A stretch of 64,000 nucleotides of DNA. Origin: Chryseobacterium joostei. Its GTDB lineage: Bacteria > Bacteroidota > Bacteroidia > Flavobacteriales > Weeksellaceae. The position numbers and the translations under genes are program-made. This document shows positions 48,463-58,261 of this stretch, in pieces; positions within the stretch are counted from its first letter, which is position 1; every line of letters begins with the position of its first letter. Location: positions 1,302,001-1,366,000 of the forward strand of contig NZ_CP033926.1 in NCBI RefSeq assembly GCF_003815775.1, read 5' to 3'. The notes beneath the pieces were generated by a model. That model did no database searches. It was not told the origin of the DNA and was given only the letters and a program-made list of their open reading frames with translations.

Positions 48463-50919
48463 ATTCATTTCCGATATCCAATCCGAAGTCTTATTCTTCA
48501 AATGAAAATCAAGCCATTGATATATCCTTGAATAAAGATCAACCCTGTTTTCAATTTTTTGCAAACTATGATCATCATCGGGATAAAATAGAGCAATCAC
48601 AGGCTTTTTATTCCTTCGCAGGGCCAAATAAAACTCCATCGTCTGTTGCCAATCAATGTTTTGATCTTTTTTCCCAGCCCAAAGAAGAATAGGAACATTT
48701 ACTTTCTCGGCATGGTATACAGGACTATTTACAATGTACAAACTCTTAAAGTTCGTAAAACTACCAGGCATTCTATATTGCCCACCTTCAAACTGCCAGT
48801 AAAAAGGTCCATTCCAGAGATAATTATATGAGTGGTAAGATCTTACCAAATCACTATTTCCCGCACCTGCAACATAGGCTGCAAATAACTTAGATTGTGT
48901 CGCAATAAAGTTACTTTCATACCCGCCGTGAGAATGTCCGACCAATCCAATTTTTGAAAAATCAATAGAAGTGTTGCCGTATAATGCTTTAATTGAACTT
49001 TCAACACAGTCTAATGCCGAGCGTCCAGTTCCCCTTTCATCATAAACTATTTCAGGCAAGAATACAAAATAACCATTTTCAATCAGATATCTGCTGTTAA
49101 TTCCTTCTGTGCTCCCAAACATTCCGTCAACAAGGTACTGATTGCTTTCCGATCGCTGACTTTCATAAATAGAAACTACCATAGGATACTTCTTGTTTTT
49201 ATCATAGTGTAAAGGATAAATCAATGTACCCTTTAATTCAACTCCCTTTTCATTTCTTGACACAATCCATTCTGACTTAATTTTCAATGCATTGATATCT
49301 TGATCTACACTATTATACAGAAGTTTTTCAGTCTTTTCAGACAAACATATCACTGGTGGCTTATTGATATTGCTTCGGACAAATAAAAATTGTGACCTTG
49401 AAGAATAATCAAACATTTCTGAAATATAATCTTGCGTAGGCGATACAATCATTTTAAGTACTTTTCCATTGAAAGATGCTATAGCATTTGTATTATCTTC
49501 TTTTCTCCACAAGTGAATCAGAACATTTTTTTCATTGGGGAAAGCAGTTTTATAAATAGGAAAACCGGGACTTATGGGAGTTTGATCACCATTAATTAAT
49601 TTGCTTCTAAAACCTGAAGGAAGTCTAATAATTTGATGCTTCTCTAATTCAATATCATACATATCAATACTCCCCTCATTTTCAAAGAGCAGTCTTTGAG
49701 AGTCTTCAGAAAAATAGACACGTCTGGAAGAATGCACCGGAAGTATTTTTTTCTCTCCGTTATTAACGTTTACCAACATCCACTGCCCATCCTTGGATGT
49801 CACTAGAAATTTCCCTTGGGGATCTGTATAGATAACACCACCCGCTTCTACAAGAAATTCATGTCTTTTTAAAGCGGTATCATATCTGAAAATTGTGAAA
49901 GGAAAAGCTTCCTTGATGTAATCTTTATGCTGATATGGATTAAATGAAAGCAAGTAATCTGGCCGACCGATATAAACCAAATGGCTATGTTCATTATCCT
50001 GTACTTCAGTAACCATTCCGGTAACGAAGTTCCATATAAGCACTTTATTTTTAGCCGCATCAAAAAATCTTTGGTCAATTTTTTTATCATTCCCATACCA
50101 TACTTCTACTGCATCTTTATCTTTTGGATTGCTAAAAAAATTAATATTCAGGAAAATATTTTGACTATCAATTATAGCAGGTGTCAAAACTACCGATTTT
50201 ATACCTTTTCCATTATCGTACTTGAATTCTTTCGTTATGTTATTATCAGTATTATGATAAAAGATTTTAAATTCGGATTGTTGCTTTTCGTAGATAATAA
50301 ATGAATGATCTGCTATCTTTTTTGCACTTAAGAAAGGTTGATCTGAGCTATGTAATAACAAAGAACCGTTTTTCTCAAGAGACAATAGCCGGTACTGATC
50401 CTTCCCCTTAGTTATATAAAAAAATTCACCATCTCTTAATGTACTACTAATTACGTCCGGAATTCCGCGTATTACTTTACCATGTTCATCATTGATGACT
50501 AAAGAATCATTTCTTGCTATTATTACTTGATTAAATTTTCCAAAATAATGAGCTGAAGTTACATCTTTCCATTGTAAACTTTTTTTTGAAGGTAGTTTCA
50601 TCATCAGTGCGTTAGCCCCACTGCAGAAAAATAAATGACCTGATTTTGTAAAACGTGCCGAATAGCTATTAGGAAACTGTAAAATACTCCCCTTTCTATC
50701 TTTAGTATCCACTACAACCAGTGTATCCTTATTCTGTTCATATGATTTATTGAAAATTACAAATCTACTGTCTCCAGACAATTGTGGAGCAGCAATACCA
50801 AACTGATGATTTCTCAGTTTATCTGGAATTTGAAATGTTGTTGAATTTCCTTGAGCCAATACTATTAATGGCAAAAGGATGAGTAATAAAAATATCTTTA
50901 TCGTTATATTAATAACCAT
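48460..50919 (-). CDS. S9-family (prolyl oligopeptidase-like) secreted peptidase, 819 aa
   Basis: A signal peptide (MVINITIKIFLLLILLPLIV, ending LAQ) leads a beta-propeller region and a C-terminal alpha/beta hydrolase. Ser is in GHSHGGYES near 665, Asp in GKKDQNIDW near 750, His in PDDDHSLQ near 783. It overlaps the end of susD by 11 bases, so it forms an operon with the SusC/SusD pair. Likely a periplasmic peptidase that trims peptides taken up by that pair. Confidence 0.9.
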   Translation of the reverse strand: MVINITIKIFLLLILLPLIVLAQGNSTTFQIPDKLRNHQFGIAAPQLSGDSRFVIFNKSYEQNKDTLVVVDTKDRKGSILQFPNSYSARFTKSGHLFFCSGANALMMKLPSKKSLQWKDVTSAHYFGKFNQVIIARNDSLVINDEHGKVIRGIPDVISSTLRDGEFFYITKGKDQYRLLSLEKNGSLLLHSSDQPFLSAKKIADHSFIIYEKQQSEFKIFYHNTDNNITKEFKYDNGKGIKSVVLTPAIIDSQNIFLNINFFSNPKDKDAVEVWYGNDKKIDQRFFDAAKNKVLIWNFVTGMVTEVQDNEHSHLVYIGRPDYLLSFNPYQHKDYIKEAFPFTIFRYDTALKRHEFLVEAGGVIYTDPQGKFLVTSKDGQWMLVNVNNGEKKILPVHSSRRVYFSEDSQRLLFENEGSIDMYDIELEKHQIIRLPSGFRSKLINGDQTPISPGFPIYKTAFPNEKNVLIHLWRKEDNTNAIASFNGKVLKMIVSPTQDYISEMFDYSSRSQFLFVRSNINKPPVICLSEKTEKLLYNSVDQDINALKIKSEWIVSRNEKGVELKGTLIYPLHYDKNKKYPMVVSIYESQRSESNQYLVDGMFGSTEGINSRYLIENGYFVFLPEIVYDERGTGRSALDCVESSIKALYGNTSIDFSKIGLVGHSHGGYESNFIATQSKLFAAYVAGAGNSDLVRSYHSYNYLWNGPFYWQFEGGQYRMPGSFTNFKSLYIVNSPVYHAEKVNVPILLWAGKKDQNIDWQQTMEFYLALRRNKKPVIALFYPDDDHSLQKIENRVDLYSRIYQWLDFHLKNKTSDWISEMN

Positions 50920-52288
50920 TGTTCTGTGGATTTAATGATGGATTAAGAGCCAGTTCCGATACCGGAATTGGCCATATAGAATGAAAAATTTTCCAATTAG
51001 GCTTGGATTGACTGAGGATATCAAGCTTTCCATTACGTTTCAAGCTTAGAAAACGAATTCCCCTTTCTGAAAAGAATTCTCTTCTGTTTTCTGCAAGGAT
51101 CTCCTCTAATACTACATCTTTCGAAATAGTACCTGAAATATTACCCAATCCTGACAAGTTTCGAATAGCATTGAGGTAGTTGACAGCCTCAGGAACTCTG
51201 TTTTGCTGTGCAAGGGATTCTGCCATAATCAGATAAGCTTCCTGTAATCTGAATACTATGGAATATTCGTCAGTATTGGCTGTTATCGTTTTGTATTTAT
51301 TGATTTTATAATAGGTTTTCTGACCACTAACCACGGGAGACATCCAAGATGTTTTTCTCTGATCTGCCGTAGAAAAGCTTGCAAGTAAGTTTTCTGATGC
51401 AGCATAATACCTAGGCACACCCGAAGCGAAATTGTATAACGATGCTTCAGGTGTAGCGGTATTAGCATAAATGGGTTTAAGCTGCCATAATATATGCTTC
51501 CCGTCTTTCTTAAAGGTTTTTGAAAGATCCTGAGGAAAACTGTACAATGGTGAGGTAATGATACCTGAAAGTAAATCCTCTGCTAAATTCCATTGTTTTA
51601 GCCTTGCATAGACAATCGCAGACAATAAATTAATAGTCTTTCGGTTAACATAAATCCTTTCAGCATTACGATAATCTGTTTCAAGAAATGGACTAATTGT
51701 TGAAAGGTCTTGAGATATGTTTTGCAGAATCTCAGTTGTACTTATTTTTGAAAGTGATTGATTGATGGAATAATCTGTAGAGATTGTATAAGGAATATCA
51801 CCAAAAATTTCCGTGAGATAATAATACACCAATGATCGCATAAAAATAGCCTCACCTTTAATCCTGTTTTTATCTTTCTCAGGAATACCTGAAGATTTTT
51901 CCAATCCTTCAACAATAGCGTTAGCCATATAAATTTGTCTGTAACCATTCCCCCAAACCAGCTTTACAGTGGTATTGGATGCGTTTTGAATATTATTGAA
52001 CAAATCCATCGATGCATTGTTGGAATACACATCATACCCGTCCAAATCATCCACATAACTTCCTAATAAACCTCCTGCACCGGTAGAACCACCTGCAATA
52101 ACAGAGAAGGATTGCATCTCAGCATATAATGCTGACAATGCCCCATCTGCAGTACTTGTTGACTCAAATACCTGACTGGTCGTAATCTGGTTGATAGGAA
52201 GATCGACTTCAACCAGCTTTTCACAAGAACTATAACAAAGTAGTATTGCTATTGTAAGAATTGCTTTTTCAATTATTTTATTCTTCAT
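50909..52288 (-). CDS. RagB/SusD-family outer-membrane lipoprotein, 459 aa
   Basis: I chose ATG at 52288, giving MKNKIIEKAILTIAILLCYS then SC, with a lipobox Cys about residue 22. The SusD domains follow: IYMANAIVEGLEKSSGIPE, RGEAIFMRSL-like helix (KGEAIFMRSLVYYYL) and a C-terminal RREFFSERGIRFLSLKR. It is the surface-binding partner of the SusC-like gene upstream. Confidence 0.92.
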   Translation of the reverse strand: MKNKIIEKAILTIAILLCYSSCEKLVEVDLPINQITTSQVFESTSTADGALSALYAEMQSFSVIAGGSTGAGGLLGSYVDDLDGYDVYSNNASMDLFNNIQNASNTTVKLVWGNGYRQIYMANAIVEGLEKSSGIPEKDKNRIKGEAIFMRSLVYYYLTEIFGDIPYTISTDYSINQSLSKISTTEILQNISQDLSTISPFLETDYRNAERIYVNRKTINLLSAIVYARLKQWNLAEDLLSGIITSPLYSFPQDLSKTFKKDGKHILWQLKPIYANTATPEASLYNFASGVPRYYAASENLLASFSTADQRKTSWMSPVVSGQKTYYKINKYKTITANTDEYSIVFRLQEAYLIMAESLAQQNRVPEAVNYLNAIRNLSGLGNISGTISKDVVLEEILAENRREFFSERGIRFLSLKRNGKLDILSQSKPNWKIFHSIWPIPVSELALNPSLNPQNNGY

Positions 52289-52298
52289 GATAATAATG

Positions 52299-55200
52299 TT
52301 AAAAAGTGATTTGAACACCCATAGAATAGGTTTTTAAAGGGGGTATATAACCGGTTACCAGGAATTCGGGATCGATCCCGAAATAGTTGGTCCATGTCAG
52401 AAGGTTTTGCCCTTGCAGGAATATTTTTGCTTCAGACAAAAGTTTACCCTTTACTGGTATCGTGTAATTCAGTTGAACATTTTTTAGTCTGATAAATGAT
52501 GCATCACTAACCGCAGCTGTGCTGTACTTAAGATAAGTGGTCATTGTAGAAGCGGTAGGATTGCTTCCCGATGAATAAGGCATAATAATACCGTTTGGAT
52601 TATCTGTTGACCAGACATTCGTGAAAGCCTCAGGCTGATTAGAAAGTGTTCCCTGAACGCTCATATCTCTGAAATAATTCGTTTGTCTTTGTTTTACAAA
52701 TTGAAATAAGAATGAGAAGGACAAATTGCGATATTTTACTTCATGCTGCCAGCCACCGAAGAATTTAACCCCAATATTTTCGATAGTCTGAGCATCATCA
52801 AGTATTGAAATCTTACCATCATTGTTAGCATCTTTAAAACGGTACTGCCCTGTTACGGGATCAATGCCTTGGTATTCCAAAAGTTTGAGAATTGTGGTAG
52901 GTTGACCTACAGCATACATCGTAGCGTAAGGTGAACCTTCTAAACCCGGAAATGAAATAAGTTTGTTCTTCGGAATTGAGATATTGAAGCCCGAATTCCA
53001 TCGCCAGTCAGAGCTTTTAATGATCTGTGAACTAAGTTCAAATTCCCATCCGCTATTCTCTACGGTAGCATTAAGGTTTGCCTGCACTGAGCTGAAACCT
53101 GTAATAAGTGGCAATTGAACACCGATCAGCTGATTAGATGAGCGGTTTCTATACCAGGATGTCGTAAGGTTGATCCGGTTCTTTAATAAGGAAATTTCTA
53201 ATGCAGTTTCTAGCTTTTTTGTTTTCTCCCACGAAAAATCTGGATTGAAAAGTTTTGAAGGAATAAATGCTGAAACAGCATTGTAAGGCGAAGCAGTAAC
53301 AGTATAGGTATTTAAATATTGGTAATCTCCTATCCTGTCACTTCCCGTAATACCGTAACTGGCGCGCAGTTTTGCAAAACTGAGCCATTTTTGATTTTTC
53401 AGAAAAGATTCTTCTGAAATGATCCATGCACCCCCTAAAGCACCGAAATTGGCAAACCGTTTATTAGGTCCAAACCTGCTGGAGCCATCACGACGGCCTG
53501 TTACATTAAAAATGTACTTTTTATTGTAGTTCCAGTTAGCCCTTGCGAAAACAGCAGCATAACGATAGTCGCTTTCATTCAGACTTTCAATGTTGATCAC
53601 TGATGCAGCGGCAATATTATGGAGCAGCGCATTGCTGGAATATCCTGTTCCTCTCACGGCTAAAGATTTTGAAATAGTTTCCTGATAAGAGGCCCCCACA
53701 AGTACTTCTATCTTGGATTTATTCATGTTTTTACTCCACGAGAGTTGCGGTTCCAGAAGGTAAGAAATGAAGCTGGAGTTATTAACGGCTGAGGTAGAAT
53801 TGGATGAACTGGCTCCGGCTGGAAATGCAGGATTATACATGGTGTTGGGTGAAAGTATTGTTTCTTGTAAACTCCAGTAGTTAAAACCTCCATTAAGCTT
53901 TAGCTTTAAATTATCGGATAAAGCATAGCCTGCGCTGATATCCTGATTTAACCTAAAAGTTTTTGCTTCATAGGTCCCGTTAAGAGCTGCCATAGGATTA
54001 CTGAAAGTATTTTCCTGCCAATTGATGTTTCCGTTAGCATCGTATAATGCGGGTGCATTAGGGACAAGTGATAGAGACAATCGCGTAAAATCACTGTTCA
54101 TCACATTGTTGGATTGAAAAGTCAGGTAATTAGACGCTGTTAATGAAAAACGTCGGTCTGCACTATTATAATTGTAATTGCTGTTAAGGGCATTGGTTTT
54201 GTATCCTGAATTACCCGGGTAAACGGTTCCCTGTTCCTGGTGAGAGGCACTGAGCAGAAAAGAAGAGCGGTCGCCACCACTACTAAGAGAAAGTGATGTT
54301 TGCGTATTTTCTGCACTACAACCAATAAGAGTCTTCTGCCAGTCGGTATATCGTGATTGATCCCATTTCCCGTTGAGATCATAAGCAGAAGCAGGTAATG
54401 TTGTAATTCCGTCATTAGCAAACGCCTGTTTCCTCATTTGTATATACTGCTCTGTAGACATCATTTCCAGCCTATTGGCAACACTGCTCAAACTATAGCT
54501 GGTATTGAGGCTGAACTGTATATCTTTGGTACTTCCCTTTTTAGTCGTAATCAGGATGACCCCATTACCACCCCGTGAGCCATAAATTGCTGTAGCGTCC
54601 GCATCTTTAAGCACTTCTATACTTTCAATATCATTGGGATTCATCGCATTGAGCGGGTTGATGTCACGCATAGGTTCAAAGCCCCCCGTGTAGCTGGTAG
54701 CTAATTGTCCCCCAACTGGAATACCATCGATCACATATAGCGGTTCATTTCCATTGATAAGACTGTTGGTTACCGTTCGTAAACTATTTCTACCTCTGAT
54801 CTGAACATCAAAGCCTCCTGAATTATTACCACTGGAGCTTGTAATGTTAACTCCTGCCATTCGTCCCTGTAAGGCAGAGAGTACATTAGTGACAGGTTGA
54901 TTTTCTATATCTTTTGCTGAAACTTTGGCGATACTACCGGTTCTTTCTTTGTCTTTAACCTTGTAGTAGCCAGCGTTGAGAATAACTTCTTCGATTCCCT
55001 TTACTTTTTGTTCTAAGCTGATATTAACGACTTTCTGATTAGTGAGTGTGAACTTTTCTTCTGCATAATCAGGGTGTCTGAACAATAGGATGGGATTTTC
55101 TGCTGAAACCTGTAAAGTATAGGTTCCGTTGTTGCCGGTCATGGTTATCTGATCACTGCCTTCTTGGGAGATTATAACTCCTGAAAGTGGTTTACGTGAT

Positions 55201-55310
55201 GAAGTTACGGTACCGGAAATGGTGCGTGTTTGGGCTTTTGTACGGATGCTTACAGCGGTAAACATGAGCCCAAAGAAAATGCCTCCTATATTGTAATAGG
55301 AATTTTTCAT
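52299..55310 (-). CDS. SusC/RagA-family TonB-dependent transporter, 1003 aa
   Basis: A signal peptide is followed by a carboxypeptidase-D-like regulatory repeat (SGTVTSSRKPLSGVIISQ), a TonB-dependent plug with GNNSGGFDVQIRGRNSL and the SusC/RagA signature YGSRGGNGVILITTKKG, and a 22-strand barrel. The ligand cannot be read; with an S9 peptidase as partner, peptides are more likely than glycans. The gene is preceded by a ~530-base leader. Confidence 0.94.
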   Translation of the reverse strand: MKNSYYNIGGIFFGLMFTAVSIRTKAQTRTISGTVTSSRKPLSGVIISQEGSDQITMTGNNGTYTLQVSAENPILLFRHPDYAEEKFTLTNQKVVNISLEQKVKGIEEVILNAGYYKVKDKERTGSIAKVSAKDIENQPVTNVLSALQGRMAGVNITSSSGNNSGGFDVQIRGRNSLRTVTNSLINGNEPLYVIDGIPVGGQLATSYTGGFEPMRDINPLNAMNPNDIESIEVLKDADATAIYGSRGGNGVILITTKKGSTKDIQFSLNTSYSLSSVANRLEMMSTEQYIQMRKQAFANDGITTLPASAYDLNGKWDQSRYTDWQKTLIGCSAENTQTSLSLSSGGDRSSFLLSASHQEQGTVYPGNSGYKTNALNSNYNYNSADRRFSLTASNYLTFQSNNVMNSDFTRLSLSLVPNAPALYDANGNINWQENTFSNPMAALNGTYEAKTFRLNQDISAGYALSDNLKLKLNGGFNYWSLQETILSPNTMYNPAFPAGASSSNSTSAVNNSSFISYLLEPQLSWSKNMNKSKIEVLVGASYQETISKSLAVRGTGYSSNALLHNIAAASVINIESLNESDYRYAAVFARANWNYNKKYIFNVTGRRDGSSRFGPNKRFANFGALGGAWIISEESFLKNQKWLSFAKLRASYGITGSDRIGDYQYLNTYTVTASPYNAVSAFIPSKLFNPDFSWEKTKKLETALEISLLKNRINLTTSWYRNRSSNQLIGVQLPLITGFSSVQANLNATVENSGWEFELSSQIIKSSDWRWNSGFNISIPKNKLISFPGLEGSPYATMYAVGQPTTILKLLEYQGIDPVTGQYRFKDANNDGKISILDDAQTIENIGVKFFGGWQHEVKYRNLSFSFLFQFVKQRQTNYFRDMSVQGTLSNQPEAFTNVWSTDNPNGIIMPYSSGSNPTASTMTTYLKYSTAAVSDASFIRLKNVQLNYTIPVKGKLLSEAKIFLQGQNLLTWTNYFGIDPEFLVTGYIPPLKTYSMGVQITF

Positions 55311-55578
55311 AGATTTGTAAAGGTTTTTAATTTTCTAAAGATTAATTACTGAACTACGCTCTTTCCCGTTGGTCTGCAAACTCTATGGGAAGGGCTTTTT
55401 TCTTTCTTCTGATTTTTAAGTTGAGTAGTTTTTTTGATTCATTTTGTAGATAAAGACTTTCCTGATGCCCTTCAGTATGAAAAAGGACTGGTGAGGTTCT
55501 GCAATCAGTGACCACAAGGCACCGGAAAGAATTTAATATGAATGAAATCTGTGTTCCCGTGTAAGCTTCTTAAAGCCG

Positions 55579-55601
55579 CAATAGGTTGTACCCTCCTATT
55601 G
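55579..55601. repeat. Hairpin CAATAGG/CCTATTG in the SusC leader
   Basis: Perfect 7-bp stem with a nine-base loop, in a stretch with further short complementary segments. Part of the leader described at 55712-55798. Confidence 0.5.
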
Positions 55602-55711
55602 TATCGTATAGTCTGATACTATTATGTAAGCGGGCTTAGATTTTTATGTAGAGATAGAGCGAACTGCATTGAAAAAAACGGCATGGGACTCAACATTATC
55701 CAATTCGGGGT

Positions 55712-55798
55712 ACTGGTATACCTTACATACAGATAAGAGAGCCCACGCCTAGGTCGTGAGCTTCCTGCTTATCATCTCGTATGTTAAAAATTACCAGT
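55712..55798 (-). ncRNA. Candidate structured leader or small RNA upstream of SusC
   Basis: On the minus strand a nested hairpin runs from ACTGGTA to TACCAGT. Inside are ACATAC/GTATGT, GATAAG/CTTATC and AGCTCACG/CGTGGGCT (one mismatch) around the loop ACCTAGG, with asymmetric internal loops. Such a long stem with bulges recalls 6S-like or riboswitch-type RNA. I cannot name a family. It lies about 45-130 bases after the candidate start site. Confidence 0.45.
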
Positions 55799-55849
55799 TT
55801 TCGAATTTGAGACTCTAAGCAATAGCTTCTATTATTCTTTGAAGTATCG

Positions 55850-55882
55850 CAAAGTTACATTTTCTGTAACCTATTTTACAAA
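55850..55882 (-). promoter_or_regulatory. Candidate promoter for the SusC/SusD/S9 operon or a leader RNA
   Basis: On the minus strand TTTG (55882-55879), 21 bases, then TAACTTTG (55857-55850) match the Bacteroidota consensus exactly at the -33 and -7 elements. Transcription would begin near 55843, about 530 bases before the SusC start. Confidence 0.6.
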
Positions 55883-55952
55883 TATAATAATATTTTCTCA
55901 TTGCGCACAGAAAACCGCACTATTTTTTTACCCTTTCTTTTAATTTGTTCTA

Positions 55953-56201
55953 ATGGACGACGAGAAAGACGTAATTATTGCTATTTGCAAATACATTTAT
56001 CTTAACTGGATTTCAAAGGCAGAATCACAGAGAGATTTTGCATCAAAATGCGGCGTAGAGGAAAGTACTGTTAGAAGAATAAAAAATATTGCACTTGGAA
56101 CATCAAAGACTGATTACAATATGTCTTTAAAAACTTTGATTAAAATCTGCCAAAAAAAGCAAATAACTTTAGAAGATTTTTTCGGAAATATAAATAGATA
56201 A
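55953..56201 (+). CDS. Small XRE-like HTH protein, 82 aa
   Basis: A helix-turn-helix is visible in SQRDFASKCGVEESTVRRIK near 27-46, followed by NMSLKTLIKICQKKQITLED, the usual second half of XRE domains. It is followed by an inverted-repeat terminator. It may regulate the KAP-type gene beside it or the SusC promoter on its other side. Confidence 0.78.
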   Translation: MDDEKDVIIAICKYIYLNWISKAESQRDFASKCGVEESTVRRIKNIALGTSKTDYNMSLKTLIKICQKKQITLEDFFGNINR

Positions 56202-56229
56202 AATCCTAACTAATAGTTAGGATTTTATC
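56197..56229. terminator. Hairpin terminator after the HTH gene
   Basis: GATAAAATCCTAAC and GTTAGGATTTTATC are exact complements around TAATA, starting at the stop codon. T-rich right arm. Confidence 0.75.
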
Positions 56230-56308
56230 TATTCTAAAATTTCAATCAATCAATATAATCCTAAGCAAATTTCAGTGAAAATACTGATTTTTAGTTTTAT
56301 AATGTGTG

Positions 56309-56316
56309 TACTTTTG
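56309..56316 (+). promoter_or_regulatory. -7 element upstream of the KAP NTPase
   Basis: TACTTTTG fits TAnnTTTG exactly and lies 62 bases before the start codon. No clear TTG stands at the usual distance, so this is half a promoter at best. Confidence 0.35.
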
Positions 56317-56377
56317 CTAATAAAAATTATTAAATTCAGATGTAATGAATTTAATAATTTTCAATTAAAAAAATTTA

Positions 56378-58261
56378 ATGGACAACAAACATATCATTGA
56401 ATACTTAGAGTATTACATAAATTCAGAGAATATTAATTTTGCTGTATTGCTTAAAGGAGGCTGGGGATCTGGCAAAACTTTTTTCATCAAGAAACTAATT
56501 GAGAAATGGAGCACTCCAAATATTGCGGGTGACGAATTTGTAGCCCTAAATCCCATATATATTTCGTTAAATGGAGTCAGTGAAAAGAAAGAAATTATTT
56601 TAAAACTTAAAGAAAGAATTAATCCCTTCTTATATTCAAAAGGTGTAAAAGTTGCTTCTTCAATATTTAAAGGATTTATAAAATCCACATTAAAAGTCGA
56701 CTTAGATTTTGATGGAGATGGCAAAGATGATGCGGCTGCCAATATTAACTTTGATCCAATTTCAATTTTCAAAGCAGATAACGATAAAATAAAAGGTAAT
56801 AGGATTATTATTTTTGATGATATTGAAAGGTGCAAAATACCCGTAGATGAAATCTATGGATTTATAAATGATTTTGTTGAGCATTCAAAATGTAAAATAA
56901 TACTGATTTCAGACGAAGATAAGATCATCGAAAGAGATTTACAAGAAAAAAATTTAGCTCCTTATACTGCATTTAAAGAAAAAATAATTGGTCAAGCTTT
57001 CGAAATAAAACCAAATTCCGATGAAGCCGTGCAATATTTTATTAGTCTTTTAAAACCTGAAATCCAAGCAGTAATGGAGGAAAATAAGGCATTAATATTT
57101 AGTATTTTTAGTGTCTCGAAAGCAAAAAATCTAAGAGTCCTCCAGCGAGCAATGTTTAATTATGAGAGGATTTTAAATTTATTAGAAGAGGATTTAAAGA
57201 AAGACGTTGATAACTACAAATTGTTAACTAAAAGTTTATTAGGGTATTATATGATATTTCATATTGAATATAATACTGGAAACTTAGATATTGAATTTTT
57301 TCAACAATTATTTATTGGCGATGAAAAAAAGTATGATTTCCAAAATTACGAAGAAGCAATTAAATCGTTTAATCTAATTCATTCTACAAAGTTATTCACT
57401 GCAAAAAACTTACTTCAATTCATCAGTCACGGTAATTACGAAGCTCTGTTATCAGAACTTAATAATTGCTTTATTTTCCATCCAGATGATGAAAAGGATT
57501 GGGAAAAATTGTGGTATTGGAAATTTTTAGAAGACAGTACTTTTAATGAAATATTACCAAAGGTCGAAAAAGAATTCTTCGCTGAAACTAACTTACATTT
57601 CACGGAGGTCTTACATATTTCTAGCATCTTCCTTAATTTAATTGATAATGAACTTTATAGCGGAAGTACAAAATCTAACGTAATTAGTAGAGCTAAAGAA
57701 CTTTTTGCTGCTTCTGATGATCTTAAAGGAGTTACTGATTTACATATAATACTTAGGAGGTCATGGAGAAAGTATTACGCATCTGAACACACAGCTGAAT
57801 TTCAAGAGATATTAAAATCTTTAAAAGATTGTACTAAACTAAGCCAATCCCAAACGACAAATAATTTTGTAGAAGCCACTCTTTATGGACTAAACAATGA
57901 AAATGTTGATGAATTATATGATATATTTAAAAAGTATGACTGGTCGACGCGTACCATTTTGGAAAGAACTTCAATTTTTAAAAATGTTTCCGCCGAAAAG
58001 TTTTCAGAGGTAGTACTTAGCTTAGATAACAAATCTATTTTTGATTTAAATGGTTATTTTAATTATCGTTACATCCCTGAAAAAAACTATACTAACGAGA
58101 AAATTGAAGATTATCATAAATCCGAGTTTGAATTTATAAATTCTCTTAGAAATAATTTGATTGAAAAACATTCCAAATTGGAAGGTGAGCCAATTAGAGC
58201 AAAAACTATTAAGAATTTAATTGAAGATTTGGAAAAGATTTCACTACGAATAAATAAGTAG
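56378..58261 (+). CDS. KAP-family P-loop NTPase, 627 aa
   Basis: Walker A is LKGGWGSGKTFFIKKL near 25-40, and Walker B IIIFDDIERCKIP near 145-157, the DDxER form of KAP/STAND-related ATPases. KIILISDEDKI follows as sensor I. No membrane spans are seen, unlike many KAP proteins. The ~350 C-terminal residues are helical and could sense a trigger or effector. In defence islands such ATPases are found alone. Function inferred from context. Confidence 0.8.
   Translation: MDNKHIIEYLEYYINSENINFAVLLKGGWGSGKTFFIKKLIEKWSTPNIAGDEFVALNPIYISLNGVSEKKEIILKLKERINPFLYSKGVKVASSIFKGFIKSTLKVDLDFDGDGKDDAAANINFDPISIFKADNDKIKGNRIIIFDDIERCKIPVDEIYGFINDFVEHSKCKIILISDEDKIIERDLQEKNLAPYTAFKEKIIGQAFEIKPNSDEAVQYFISLLKPEIQAVMEENKALIFSIFSVSKAKNLRVLQRAMFNYERILNLLEEDLKKDVDNYKLLTKSLLGYYMIFHIEYNTGNLDIEFFQQLFIGDEKKYDFQNYEEAIKSFNLIHSTKLFTAKNLLQFISHGNYEALLSELNNCFIFHPDDEKDWEKLWYWKFLEDSTFNEILPKVEKEFFAETNLHFTEVLHISSIFLNLIDNELYSGSTKSNVISRAKELFAASDDLKGVTDLHIILRRSWRKYYASEHTAEFQEILKSLKDCTKLSQSQTTNNFVEATLYGLNNENVDELYDIFKKYDWSTRTILERTSIFKNVSAEKFSEVVLSLDNKSIFDLNGYFNYRYIPEKNYTNEKIEDYHKSEFEFINSLRNNLIEKHSKLEGEPIRAKTIKNLIEDLEKISLRINK

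Larger units (their letters stand above)
55311..55952. other. Non-coding region upstream of SusC, 642 bp
   Basis: It contains the candidate SusC promoter at its far end, structured RNA-like hairpins and a weak terminator-like hairpin (near 55357-55398). No protein gene is supported. Confidence 0.6.

Noticed and set aside
48417..48831. Plus-strand frames opposite the S9 peptidase
   Set aside because: They lie antisense to a well-supported gene and cross a terminator.
53341..53360. Third copy of the TTACGG/CCGTAA repeat
   Set aside because: CCCGTAA and ACCGTAA occur as a direct, not inverted, pair inside the SusC coding region.
55311..55952. tmRNA or RNase P RNA upstream of SusC
   Set aside because: The conserved sequences of those RNAs that I would expect are not present; only an unnamed structured segment remains.
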